Below are positions 17,386 through 24,717 of a stretch of 64,000 nucleotides of DNA, in pieces. Within the stretch, counting starts at the first letter, position 1. Each line of letters starts with the position of its first letter. The notes under the pieces are model-generated. The model had not been told where the DNA came from. It did not search any database and worked only from the letters and a program-made list of their open reading frames with translations. Made by a program: the position numbers and the translations under genes. The DNA is taken from NCBI RefSeq assembly GCF_002305895.1, contig NZ_CP022203.1:8884001-8948000 (forward strand). Reading direction: 5' to 3'. The DNA is from Corallococcus macrosporus DSM 14697 (GTDB lineage Bacteria; Myxococcota; Myxococcia; Myxococcales; Myxococcaceae).

Positions 17386-18405
17386 ATGCGGAACGCCATC
17401 GACAACCGGACACCGTTCGCCTGCGAGCCCTTCGTGCTCCCGGATGAAGACGGACGTCCCACGCTCGTGCTCGTCGTCAAGGCGACCTACCGGCTCGGGC
17501 AGGGCGCGCTGCGGCTCGCGGAGAAGCAGGTCCCCGTGAATGCAGGGGGCACGTGGTGGGGGCCCCCAGAGGCGTCCAGCTACCGCTACGAGCCCGAGTG
17601 CGCCCCCTTCAAGCCCGCCGCGGACATCGTGCTGGTGGGGCACGCCCATGCCCGCGAGCGCAACACCACCTCCCTCCTGGTGTCGCTGAAGGTCGGAACG
17701 GCGCAGAAGGCCGTGCGCGTCGTGGGCGACAGGGTGTGGTTCAAGAGCCTGGGGAGCGTCTCCATGACGCGTCCCCTGCCCTTCGAGCGGATGCCCCTGC
17801 GGTATGAGCGGGCCTTCGGTGGGTGGGACCGCGGCGCCCCGGACCCGGCCCGCCATGCCTTCGAGCCGCGCAACCCCGTGGGCGTGGGCTTCCGCGTGGA
17901 CTCGAGGTCCTTCGAGGGGGAGCTCCGCCTGCCGAACCTGGAGGACCCGGAGCACCCGCTGAAGCAACCGGGCCAGCGCGTGCCTCCCGCGGGGTTTGGC
18001 TTCCTCTCCCCGCACTGGCAGCCACGCGCGGCCTTCGCGGGCACCTACGACGAGGCCTGGCGCAAGCAGCGCATGCCCCGGCTGCCGAAGGACTTCGACC
18101 GGCGCTACTACAACGCCGCGCCCGCCGGCCTGGTGGTGCCGGGCTACCTGAAGGGAGGCACCCCCGTCACGGTCGTCAACGCCTCCCCGCGGCCCCTCTC
18201 CTTCCAGCTCCCCGCCGAAGCTCCACCCGAGGTGAGCGTGAGCCTGTCCTTCTCGGGGGATACGCCCATGGCGCTGAAGCCCGACACCTGCATCATCGAC
18301 ACGGATGACGCGTGCGTCATGCTCCTGTGGCGAGGGAGCGTCACCCTGTGGGACGGGCCCGACGACGTCTGGGACATCGCGGTGAAGCCACCTTCAGTGG
18401 GATAG
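17386..18405 (+). CDS. DUF2169 type VI secretion-associated protein
   Basis: A 339-residue protein whose N-terminus (TPFACEPFVLPDEDGRPTLVLVVKATYRL) and the block PLPFERMPLRYERAFGGWD, PRNPVGVGFR-like and NPVG segments are hallmarks of DUF2169. That domain is found in type VI secretion loci near PAAR and DUF4150 tip genes, where it is thought to act as an adaptor or chaperone for loading effectors on the spike. It is cytosolic, with no signal peptide. It leads a co-directional run of ten genes with gaps of at most a few tens of bases, and overlaps nothing upstream. The assigned start, MRNAIDNRTPFACEP, has only a weak ribosome-binding site. No structural type VI genes (sheath, baseplate, ClpV) are in the window, so this is a detached cargo module. 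Confidence 0.8.
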   Translation: MRNAIDNRTPFACEPFVLPDEDGRPTLVLVVKATYRLGQGALRLAEKQVPVNAGGTWWGPPEASSYRYEPECAPFKPAADIVLVGHAHARERNTTSLLVSLKVGTAQKAVRVVGDRVWFKSLGSVSMTRPLPFERMPLRYERAFGGWDRGAPDPARHAFEPRNPVGVGFRVDSRSFEGELRLPNLEDPEHPLKQPGQRVPPAGFGFLSPHWQPRAAFAGTYDEAWRKQRMPRLPKDFDRRYYNAAPAGLVVPGYLKGGTPVTVVNASPRPLSFQLPAEAPPEVSVSLSFSGDTPMALKPDTCIIDTDDACVMLLWRGSVTLWDGPDDVWDIAVKPPSVG

Positions 18406-18410
18406 CGGCC

Positions 18411-19520
18411 ATGACACCCCTCGCGATGACAGGTCTGGGCATGGTGACGACGGTCGGCCATGACCTCGTGACGGCCTATGGCGCCCTCCGATGCGGGATG
18501 GCCAGGCCCTGGCCCGTGGAGTTCGAGGTGCCCGCAGACGCGGGCAACGGCAACGAGCACCTCACCGCCCACCCGCTGCGCGGCATCACCGATGGCTTCC
18601 AGGGGCTCGGGCGCTACCTGCGGATGGGGCTCCACGCCATGGAGGACCTGCTGCACCAGGGAGGCCTCCGCCAGGAGCCCGCCCGGTTCTGGCAGGGCAC
18701 GGGGCTCTACGTCGGTCTGACTCGGACAAGGAACCGGGAGCTCGATTTCTACGACGACATCCTCCAGGAGCAACTGCCCGCGCGGCTCGTGGCCGAGGCC
18801 GGGCTCGCCATCCCGGAGCACCGCCAGCACGTCGTGTTCCGGGGGCACGCCGCCGCGCTCTGGGCGCTGCGCGAGGCGTCCACCGCCATCGAGCAGGGGC
18901 ACGTCGAGCGCGCGCTCGTGCTGGGCGTGGACAGCCTCCTGGAGAGTGACACCCTGGCCCTGCTGGCGGCCACGCGGCGGCTGAAGCTGACCATCAAGCC
19001 AAGGGGACTCGTCCCGGGCGAGGCCGCGGCGGCCATCCTCCTCGAGCCGCTCCGTGACGCCAGGCGCCGGGAGGCGGTCATCCGTTGCACCGTGGAGGCC
19101 ACCGAGACGGGGCGGGAGCAGGCCACTCGCGCCTCCGGTGCCCGGTCCGCCGGTACGGCGCTGTCGGAGGTCATTGCCCGCGTCCTCCCCCAGGAGCGCC
19201 CGCTGCGGGCCATCTACGGGGACCTCAACGGGGAGGACAGCCGGGCCGACGAGTGGGCCCACACGCTCGTGCGGCTGTCGGAGGAGCACGACCTCTCCGC
19301 GGCCGCACAGCACTGGCCGGCCGTGTCCCTGGGAGACACGGGTGCCGCCAGCGGCGCGGTGGCCCTGGCCGCGGGGGCGCATGCCCTGTGGCGCCGTCAC
19401 GTCAGCGGGGGGGATATCCTGGTGTGGTCCAGCGCGGACAGCGGTGAGGTGGCCGCCGCCATCCTCCGGGGGGCTGACCCGCTCGCTTCTGCTCCAACCC
19501 CGCAGGGAGGACGCCGATGA
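18411..19520 (+). CDS. Ketosynthase-fold protein lacking recognisable catalytic residues, type VI module
   Basis: This 369-residue protein follows the thiolase/beta-ketoacyl synthase pattern: an opening MTGLGMVTTVGHDLVTAYGALRCG, a nucleophile-elbow region RGHAAALWALREASTAIEQGHV followed by LVLGVDSLLE, the VPGEAAAAILLEPL strand and SLGDTGAASGAVALAAG. In active enzymes the elbow holds Cys (ACSSSL) and later a His in HGTGT. Here the elbow reads FRGHAAAL and the later motif YGDLNGEDSRADEW, so both catalytic residues seem to be gone. The start is ATG 18411, five bases after the DUF2169 stop; the frame is open upstream to 18312 but shadows that gene. Related proteins occur beside DUF2169/DUF4150 genes in type VI loci, so a structural role in effector handling is inferred. 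Its stop overlaps the nuclease gene start by four bases. Confidence 0.72.
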   Translation: MTPLAMTGLGMVTTVGHDLVTAYGALRCGMARPWPVEFEVPADAGNGNEHLTAHPLRGITDGFQGLGRYLRMGLHAMEDLLHQGGLRQEPARFWQGTGLYVGLTRTRNRELDFYDDILQEQLPARLVAEAGLAIPEHRQHVVFRGHAAALWALREASTAIEQGHVERALVLGVDSLLESDTLALLAATRRLKLTIKPRGLVPGEAAAAILLEPLRDARRREAVIRCTVEATETGREQATRASGARSAGTALSEVIARVLPQERPLRAIYGDLNGEDSRADEWAHTLVRLSEEHDLSAAAQHWPAVSLGDTGAASGAVALAAGAHALWRRHVSGGDILVWSSADSGEVAAAILRGADPLASAPTPQGGRR

Positions 19521-20641
19521 GCGCGAAGAAGGTCAACGACCCGGACAATCGGCACATCGATGAGCGGAAGTTCCTGATCGAGCTCCACAAGAAGAGCGGT
19601 GGCAAGCCCTGCTTCTGGAAGCACGAATACGGCACCTCGAGCGACGAGTGCATCGCCATTCCCAAGGGGGAATACGACACGCACGCCTGTCATTACCGGG
19701 CCAATGGCATCAAGCGCGCGGAGAGCGAGCCCGAGGTCTACAACACGCGCCGCATTCCGGGCACGGGGGAGGCTCGGAGCGACAACCGGGAAGTGGCGAT
19801 GAAGCTGGGCTTCATCGTCATGGACACGGCCCGGCGCAAGTACACCTTCAGTCGCGAGACGCATGAGTACACCACCCTGGCCGAGGACATCGCGGCCCGG
19901 AAGAACAAGTCAGAGGCGGGCAAGGGCACCCGCTTCCTTGACGCCTACCGCGGCCGCTACGGCAAGTCTTTGGGCTGGCTCGCGAAAGACAGGCACGCCT
20001 GGGACGTCAAGCACCGCATGACGCTGGACCCGCAGGACTTCAAGCAGGTCTACGGCGCCACCAAGAACAACGCGCTCACGGACTACGACGATGCCTTCCG
20101 CGAGCTGGCCACGCCCATCGTCGACAAGGCGCAGCTCGCGCCCATCAACTTCCACATTCCCCAGAGCGACAACCCCGCGATGCAGGGCCTGGGCAAGTGG
20201 TTCCCGTACGAGCACGACCACCACCACATGATTCCCGCCAGCGCGTTTCAGGAGTTCGTGCTCAACGGGCCCAGCACCGACCCGAGCATCATGAACTACA
20301 TGTCCCGGGCGCGCATCGTCATGCAGGGCACCTGGAACATCCACAATCCAGACAACATGATCCTCCTGCCGAACGAGGTCTATCCGGGGCGCATCCTGGA
20401 CCTCGCCGCCCACATTCCCTGGCAGATGGGCGCGGACCACAAGCCGTATTCGAGGGAGCTTGAATCGGCGTTGGAGCCCGTCCTAAAGCTCATCGACGCT
20501 GGGCTGAAGCAGACTCCCGAGACGCCGCATGATGCCGAGGAGACAGCGGCCGCCGATTTCTCCCAGGCGATGAAACGAATCTGTGACAAGCAGCGTGCGA
20601 AGTTCCTCAAGAAGGGGTTCTTCGTCCTCGAGCCCAGATGA
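19517..20641 (+). CDS. AHH/HNH-superfamily nuclease, probable type VI effector toxin
   Basis: A 374-residue protein with an unrecognised N-terminal half and a C-terminal nuclease. The N-terminal part carries Cys and His in CFWKHEYGTSSDECIAIPKG and THACHYRANG, which might bind metal. The nuclease core reads YEHDHHHMIPASAF (HHHMIP at residues 235-240) and later NIHNPDNMILLPNE, the AHH variant of the HNH/Endo VII fold used by many polymorphic toxins to cut DNA or RNA. There is no signal peptide, consistent with delivery by a contractile system. It overlaps the upstream ketosynthase-like gene and is followed at once by two Imm11-like genes, which would be its immunity partners. M. xanthus has related type VI nuclease effectors active in kin discrimination. 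Target nucleic acid is not known. Confidence 0.78.
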   Translation: MSAKKVNDPDNRHIDERKFLIELHKKSGGKPCFWKHEYGTSSDECIAIPKGEYDTHACHYRANGIKRAESEPEVYNTRRIPGTGEARSDNREVAMKLGFIVMDTARRKYTFSRETHEYTTLAEDIAARKNKSEAGKGTRFLDAYRGRYGKSLGWLAKDRHAWDVKHRMTLDPQDFKQVYGATKNNALTDYDDAFRELATPIVDKAQLAPINFHIPQSDNPAMQGLGKWFPYEHDHHHMIPASAFQEFVLNGPSTDPSIMNYMSRARIVMQGTWNIHNPDNMILLPNEVYPGRILDLAAHIPWQMGADHKPYSRELESALEPVLKLIDAGLKQTPETPHDAEETAAADFSQAMKRICDKQRAKFLKKGFFVLEPR

Positions 20642-20670
20642 CCCCGGCGCAACGAGGGGATGGGAATGTG

Positions 20671-21261
20671 ATGAACAACGAAACGGCGTATCAGGTCTTC
20701 AGCATCAACCCGGATCCCCGTGTAGCCCTCCTCCGGGACGTCAGTGCGAACGTCCCAGACTACATGCAGCTCACGGATGGCATCCCCCTGAAGGGGACCA
20801 TCCCGGAGTCGACGACCTTCACCCTCTCCGAGGAGGGCGGTGACATGCTCTGCGACTTCGTCGAGAACACCTCGGGGACGCTCATCGTCTCTTCCCGGGC
20901 TCGCGAGGCATTGGAGACGGAGGGCATCACGGGCGACGACTTCGAGTACCTGCCCGTCACCCTGAAGGACAAGCGCGGCCGCGCCCTGAAGAGTCGGTTC
21001 TACATCGTCAACCCGCTCCAGAAGGTCGAGTGCATGGACCGGGAGCGCTCGGAGTTCTCCGCCAGCGCCCGCACGGACAAGATTCTGTCGGTTCAACAGC
21101 TGGTAGTGCGGCAGGATATGGTGCCTGCGAGGCTGAAGCTCTTCCGGTTGGGCGAGTGGCCGCGGGTCATCGTCATCCGCTTGGACCTGGTGCAGCGGCT
21201 CCAAGAGGCGCAACTGACCGGCCTGTTCGTGGTCGAGCAAGGCGAGGATTTCATCTGGTGA
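20671..21261 (+). CDS. Imm11-like (DUF1629) immunity protein, first tandem copy
   Basis: This 196-residue acidic cytosolic protein resembles the Imm11/DUF1629 family seen in myxobacterial toxin loci; the block KSRFYIVNPLQKVECMDRERSEF is typical. I start it at ATG 20671 (MNNETAYQVFSINPDP) because the second copy aligns from the same place; the frame is open back to 20638. It should bind and block a toxin, most simply the nuclease encoded 29 bases upstream. About 89% of residues match the next gene. The differences cluster in the first 25 residues after AYQVFSIN and in the last 65, while the middle is almost unchanged. The stop overlaps the GTG of the second copy. Confidence 0.72.
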   Translation: MNNETAYQVFSINPDPRVALLRDVSANVPDYMQLTDGIPLKGTIPESTTFTLSEEGGDMLCDFVENTSGTLIVSSRAREALETEGITGDDFEYLPVTLKDKRGRALKSRFYIVNPLQKVECMDRERSEFSASARTDKILSVQQLVVRQDMVPARLKLFRLGEWPRVIVIRLDLVQRLQEAQLTGLFVVEQGEDFIW

Positions 21262-21845
21262 GCGAGATGGCATACCAGGTCTTCAGCATCAACTCGGATC
21301 CCCGGCTGGCTTATCTTGAGGATGTCAGCGCGAACGTCCCGGACTACATGCAGCTCACGGATGGCGTCCGCCTGAAGGGGACCATCCCGGAGTCGACGAC
21401 CTTCACCCTCTCCGAGGAGGGCGGTGACATGCTCTGCGACTTCGTCGAGAACACCTCGGGGACGCTCATCGTCTCCACCCGGGCTCGCGAGGCATTGGAG
21501 GCGGAGGGCATCACGGGCGACGACTTCGAGTACCTGCCCGTCACCCTGAAGGACAAGCGCGGCCGTGCCCTGAAGAGTCGGTTCTACATCGTCAACCCGC
21601 TCCAGAAGGTCGAGTGCATGGACCGGGAGCGCTCGAAGTTCTCCGCCAGCGCCCGCACGGACGAGATTCTGTCGGTCCGACGGCTGGTGGTGCGGCAGGA
21701 GCAGGTGCCCGCGGAGCTGAAGCTCTTCCGGTTGGGCGAGTGGCCGCGCGTCATCGTCATCCGCTCGGACCTGGTGCAGCGGCTCCAAGAGGCGCAACTA
21801 ATCGGCCTGTTCGTGGTCGGCCCGGGCGAAAAGTTCACCTGGTGA
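21258..21845 (+). CDS. Imm11-like (DUF1629) immunity protein, second tandem copy
   Basis: This is a near-duplicate of the preceding gene, 195 residues, with about 21 substitutions over 191 aligned positions. I choose GTG at 21258 (VSEMAYQVFSINSDPRL), which overlaps the upstream stop in the GTGA manner and aligns with the paralogue's start; ATG 21267 is the alternative. Changed positions include charge swaps (Arg to Glu, Glu to Lys, Lys to Glu) in the end segments, suggesting altered partner recognition. The nucleotide sequence of the middle (about 21340-21640) is almost identical to that of the first copy, which indicates recent duplication or gene conversion. The likely role is immunity to the same or a variant toxin carried by competing strains. 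Confidence 0.72.
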   Translation: MSEMAYQVFSINSDPRLAYLEDVSANVPDYMQLTDGVRLKGTIPESTTFTLSEEGGDMLCDFVENTSGTLIVSTRAREALEAEGITGDDFEYLPVTLKDKRGRALKSRFYIVNPLQKVECMDRERSKFSASARTDEILSVRRLVVRQEQVPAELKLFRLGEWPRVIVIRSDLVQRLQEAQLIGLFVVGPGEKFTW

Positions 21846-21864
21846 GCGTAAAGGGACGTCAAGG

Positions 21865-22647
21865 ATGAGCATGGACCCGGGATTCGTCAGCCTCCAACTG
21901 GAGCAACTCATCGACCTGCGGCTCGAGGCGCTGCGCAAGGGGAACGCGAAGCCCCGGCACGTGCTGGACCTCTCGCGCATGTTCCGGCGCATGGGGTGCG
22001 GCACGCTGCTGGCCGGCGGTGACACCAGCTTCTTCTTCCAGGGCCTCTTCTACGCCGCCGACGCCTACCTCCAGCTCCTCGAGCGCAAGGAGCGCGACCC
22101 CTCGCTGGCGGACCCCTACGACCTGGCGCGCGGCCGGGCCGAGCCGCTGCTGGATGCCCTGGCCCTCGGAGACGCGGAGCTGGTGCGCCGCATCGACGCC
22201 CGCGCGCTGACCCAGTACCGGGAAGGCATGGAGTACGAGGAGGACTTCTGGTTCTTCATGCTGCTGCCCCGGCTCCTGGACCCGTCCATCGGCGAGCCGG
22301 AGACCCGTGAGGAATTGCGCCAGATGCACGAGGCCCTGCAGGGAATCGTCTACCCCCGCTACGACGCGGTGGTGGCGCTGGCGCGCGGAGACCGCGAGGG
22401 CTTCGAAGCGGCGCTGGAGGCCCTCATCCAGGCCTGGACAAGCCAGTTTGAGCGCGACGCGGAGTCGGAGCGGGGCAATCCCTACGCGCTGGCGACGGAG
22501 GCCGAGATCTTCGTGGAGGGGCTGGCGCTCGTCCGGCTGGCGCGCATCCGGGGCATGCCCACGCGTGAGGAGTACCGCCTCATCCCCGCCGCGACGCTGA
22601 CCGCGCCTCCGGCGGAGCAGCTCCGCGAGCCCCTCTGGAAGGACTGA
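21865..22647 (+). CDS. Imm49-like immunity protein, first copy
   Basis: A 260-residue helical, acidic protein resembling the Imm49 family. Characteristic blocks are VLDLSRMFRRMGCGTLLAGG, AADAYLQLLERKERD, DLARGRAEPLLDALALGD and GMEYEEDFWFFMLLPRL. The second copy at 24718 shares these blocks, at roughly half identity overall by eye. It sits between the Imm11-like pair and the DUF4150 tip gene, 19 bases after one and 11 before the other, on the same strand. It probably neutralises a toxin, but no second toxin gene is visible in the module, so the partner may be elsewhere or carried by other strains. No signal peptide or membrane segment is seen. Confidence 0.62.
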   Translation: MSMDPGFVSLQLEQLIDLRLEALRKGNAKPRHVLDLSRMFRRMGCGTLLAGGDTSFFFQGLFYAADAYLQLLERKERDPSLADPYDLARGRAEPLLDALALGDAELVRRIDARALTQYREGMEYEEDFWFFMLLPRLLDPSIGEPETREELRQMHEALQGIVYPRYDAVVALARGDREGFEAALEALIQAWTSQFERDAESERGNPYALATEAEIFVEGLALVRLARIRGMPTREEYRLIPAATLTAPPAEQLREPLWKD

Positions 22648-22658
22648 CGAGGCAAGCC

Positions 22659-23123
22659 ATGGCCAACCATGTCGGCGTGAACAAGATGTCGGTGGTGACG
22701 AAGGACAGCAACGGCACCTCGGTGGCGTTCCCGGACGTCTGCAAGACACCGAGCCCGGCCGGCCCCATCCCCATTCCCTATCCCAACATCGCGAAGTCCT
22801 CGGACACGGCCAAGGGAAGCAAGACGGTGACGGTGGATGGCAACCCGCCGTGCCTGAAGGACTCCCACTTCAGCACCAGCACCGGGGACGAGGCCGGCAC
22901 CGCGGGCGGAGGCGTGGTCTCGGGAAAAACCAAGGGCAAGGCCGAGTTCGTCAACTACTCGTTCGACGTGAAGATTGAAGGCAAGAACGTGGCCCGGGCC
23001 ATGGACCTCATGCTTCACAACGACAAGAACACGCCTCCCACGCCGGTGCTCCAGCCCCCCGTGATGGCCGTGGGCCAGGGCACTGGCAAGAAGACGTGTG
23101 CCATCTGCAAGGAGGATTACTAG
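22659..23123 (+). CDS. DUF4150 PAAR-like spike tip protein
   Basis: This 154-residue protein has the DUF4150 pattern: KMSVVTKDSNGTSVAFPDVCKTP, then PAGPIPIPYPNIAKSSDTAKGSKTVTVDGNP and a second half with GTAGGGVVSGKTKGKAEFVNYSFDVKIEGKNVARAMDLMLHN. Proteins of this type replace PAAR at the tip of type VI spikes and carry effectors with them. A short C-terminal extension ends CAICKEDY, a CxxC pair that might bind zinc. It is a stand-alone tip without a fused toxin, so the AHH nuclease in the same operon is its natural cargo, probably loaded with help from the DUF2169 protein. It starts 11 bases after the Imm49-like gene and ends two bases before the next. Confidence 0.82.
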   Translation: MANHVGVNKMSVVTKDSNGTSVAFPDVCKTPSPAGPIPIPYPNIAKSSDTAKGSKTVTVDGNPPCLKDSHFSTSTGDEAGTAGGGVVSGKTKGKAEFVNYSFDVKIEGKNVARAMDLMLHNDKNTPPTPVLQPPVMAVGQGTGKKTCAICKEDY

Positions 23124-23125
23124 CC

Positions 23126-23374
23126 ATGGGGGCGCCAAAGCAGAACCCCGGCCACGCCCCCGGAGCGGACCTGGCCCGGCCCGAGGCCGGCGTCATCACG
23201 AAGGTGGATGGCAAGCGGGTCCACATCGAGGGCCAGGACGAAGTCGTGCGCTCCCGCGGCAAGGCCCGCATCACCCTGCGCCGCAACGGCCGGGTCTCCA
23301 TCCAGGGCGTCGAGGTGGAGTCCAGCGCCGTGGGCAACCACCGCATCAAGGGTGGAACGGTGGGCATCAATTGA
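23126..23374 (+). CDS. Small beta-rich spike-like protein, similar to the C-terminal part of DUF6484 proteins
   Basis: An 82-residue protein beginning MGAPKQNPGHAPGADLARPE. The region ITKVDGKRVHIEGQDEVV and then KARITLRRNGRVSIQGVEVE, SSAVGNHRIKGGTVGIN looks like the repeating strands of a VgrG/gp5-type needle and matches my memory of the end of DUF6484 proteins, which occur near type VI tips. It lacks the N-terminal OB-like part of those proteins. It may form a short trimeric beta-helix connecting the DUF4150 tip to something else. Its TGA overlaps the TTG start of the following HEAT-repeat gene, so the two are coupled. The ATG at 23126 is chosen because the upstream extension overlaps the DUF4150 gene. 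Confidence 0.6.
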   Translation: MGAPKQNPGHAPGADLARPEAGVITKVDGKRVHIEGQDEVVRSRGKARITLRRNGRVSIQGVEVESSAVGNHRIKGGTVGIN

Positions 23375-24699
23375 CGGGGCTGCGCGAAGACCTGCTCCCG
23401 CGCTGGGACATCTTCGAGGAGCACCTGGACGAGGCCACCTTCCTGTGGGCCCGGCGTGAACAGTGCCTCGTGTCGCCGCGCTTCGACCTGCAGGAGACGG
23501 GGGAGGAAGAGGCGCGCCTGGTGGCACACCTCGACGCGCTGGCCGAGGCCAGCGGCGTGGTGACCCGGAAGCTGGCCGAGCCCGCGCTGGAGGAGGATGA
23601 GCCCGCGCGCGTGTCCGCCGCGGCGTACGTGCTGCTCGCCGAGCGGGGCCGGGACGCCACCGGACTGTTACTGAAGGCGCTGGAGGCAGGTGACGCGGCC
23701 CGGCACGTGGCCATCCAGGGGGCCCTGGAGTTCCGGGAGGAGCCCGGGTGGGCCGAGCGGCTGGCGCCCCTGTCCGCGTCCCCGCTGCCCGCCCTGAAGG
23801 CGCTGGCGCTCGAGGTGGCCGCGTTCCACGGCGAGTCGCTGGATGCGGGCACGCTGACCTCGCTCGCCGCGAACGGGGAGCTGGCGGTGCGGGTCTCCGC
23901 GCTCAGGAGCGCGCGGCTGTTGCCAGAGGCGGCCCGCGCGGCCCTTGTCCGCGCCGCGCTGGCGTCGCCGGAGCCCGCCGTGTGTCTGGCGGGCATCGAG
24001 CTGGGGTTGCTGGGAGGGATGCGGGCCGCCTGGAGCGCATGCCAGGAGCTGGCCGGGGTGCGCTGCGCGGAGCGTGCCCGGGCCTGGGTGCTGCTGGCGC
24101 TGGGAGGCGGGGAGAAGGCCCTGGAAGTCGTGCTGCGAGGGCTCGAGGCGAAGGAGTCTCGGCACCAGGCCCTGTGGGCCCTGGGGTTCAGCGGGCAGGT
24201 GTCCGCCGCGGAGGTCTGCCTCAAGTGGATGGCAGAGGACCCGCCCACCTCCCTCCTGGCAGCGGAAGCCTTCTGCGCCATCACCGGCCTGCGCCTCGAG
24301 GGCCCCTACGTGGGGACGTCGCCAGAGGAGCAGGAGCTGCCGCCGCTCGATGAGGACGACCTTGAGGCGGACCTGTCACCCAGGCCCGAGCAGGCGCTCC
24401 CGGTACCAGCCGCGGACGCCATCGCGGACTGGTGGCTCGGCGCCCGCAAGCAGTTCGACCCCCAGAAGCGTTACCTGTACGGGGAACCCTTCGACGGCAG
24501 GGTGCTCCTCGCGGCGCTCGCCCAGGCGCCCATGCGCCGCCGGCACGTGCTGGCGCTGGAGCTGGCCCTGCGCAGCGGAGGGGCGCTCCGGGTGCGGACA
24601 CGAGGCCGCGTGTCACGCCAGTACCACGAGCTGAAGGAGGCCTCCGGCGCGCGCCAGCGCATCTCGAGCCAGTCCTTCGATGCGCTGATGTCGAGATGA
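23371..24699 (+). CDS. HEAT-repeat protein (TIGR02270 type)
   Basis: A 442-residue protein made mostly of short helical repeats (for example ARHVAIQGALEFREEPGWAE, LPALKALALEVAAFHG, LAVRVSALRSARLL, RHQALWALGFSGQVSAAEV). The opening LREDLLPRWDIFEEHLDEATFLW and the repeat region match TIGR02270, a family found in type VI-associated clusters of proteobacteria and myxobacteria. The start is TTG 23371, overlapping the previous stop; the frame is open upstream to 23098 but that shadows two real genes. A final conserved module reads DWWLGARKQFDPQKRYLYGEPFDG. HEAT scaffolds usually bind proteins, so a role in loading tip or cargo is an inference. No enzyme motif is seen. Confidence 0.72.
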   Translation: MTGLREDLLPRWDIFEEHLDEATFLWARREQCLVSPRFDLQETGEEEARLVAHLDALAEASGVVTRKLAEPALEEDEPARVSAAAYVLLAERGRDATGLLLKALEAGDAARHVAIQGALEFREEPGWAERLAPLSASPLPALKALALEVAAFHGESLDAGTLTSLAANGELAVRVSALRSARLLPEAARAALVRAALASPEPAVCLAGIELGLLGGMRAAWSACQELAGVRCAERARAWVLLALGGGEKALEVVLRGLEAKESRHQALWALGFSGQVSAAEVCLKWMAEDPPTSLLAAEAFCAITGLRLEGPYVGTSPEEQELPPLDEDDLEADLSPRPEQALPVPAADAIADWWLGARKQFDPQKRYLYGEPFDGRVLLAALAQAPMRRRHVLALELALRSGGALRVRTRGRVSRQYHELKEASGARQRISSQSFDALMSR

Positions 24700-24717
24700 C
24701 CAATCCCCGGAGAGGAC

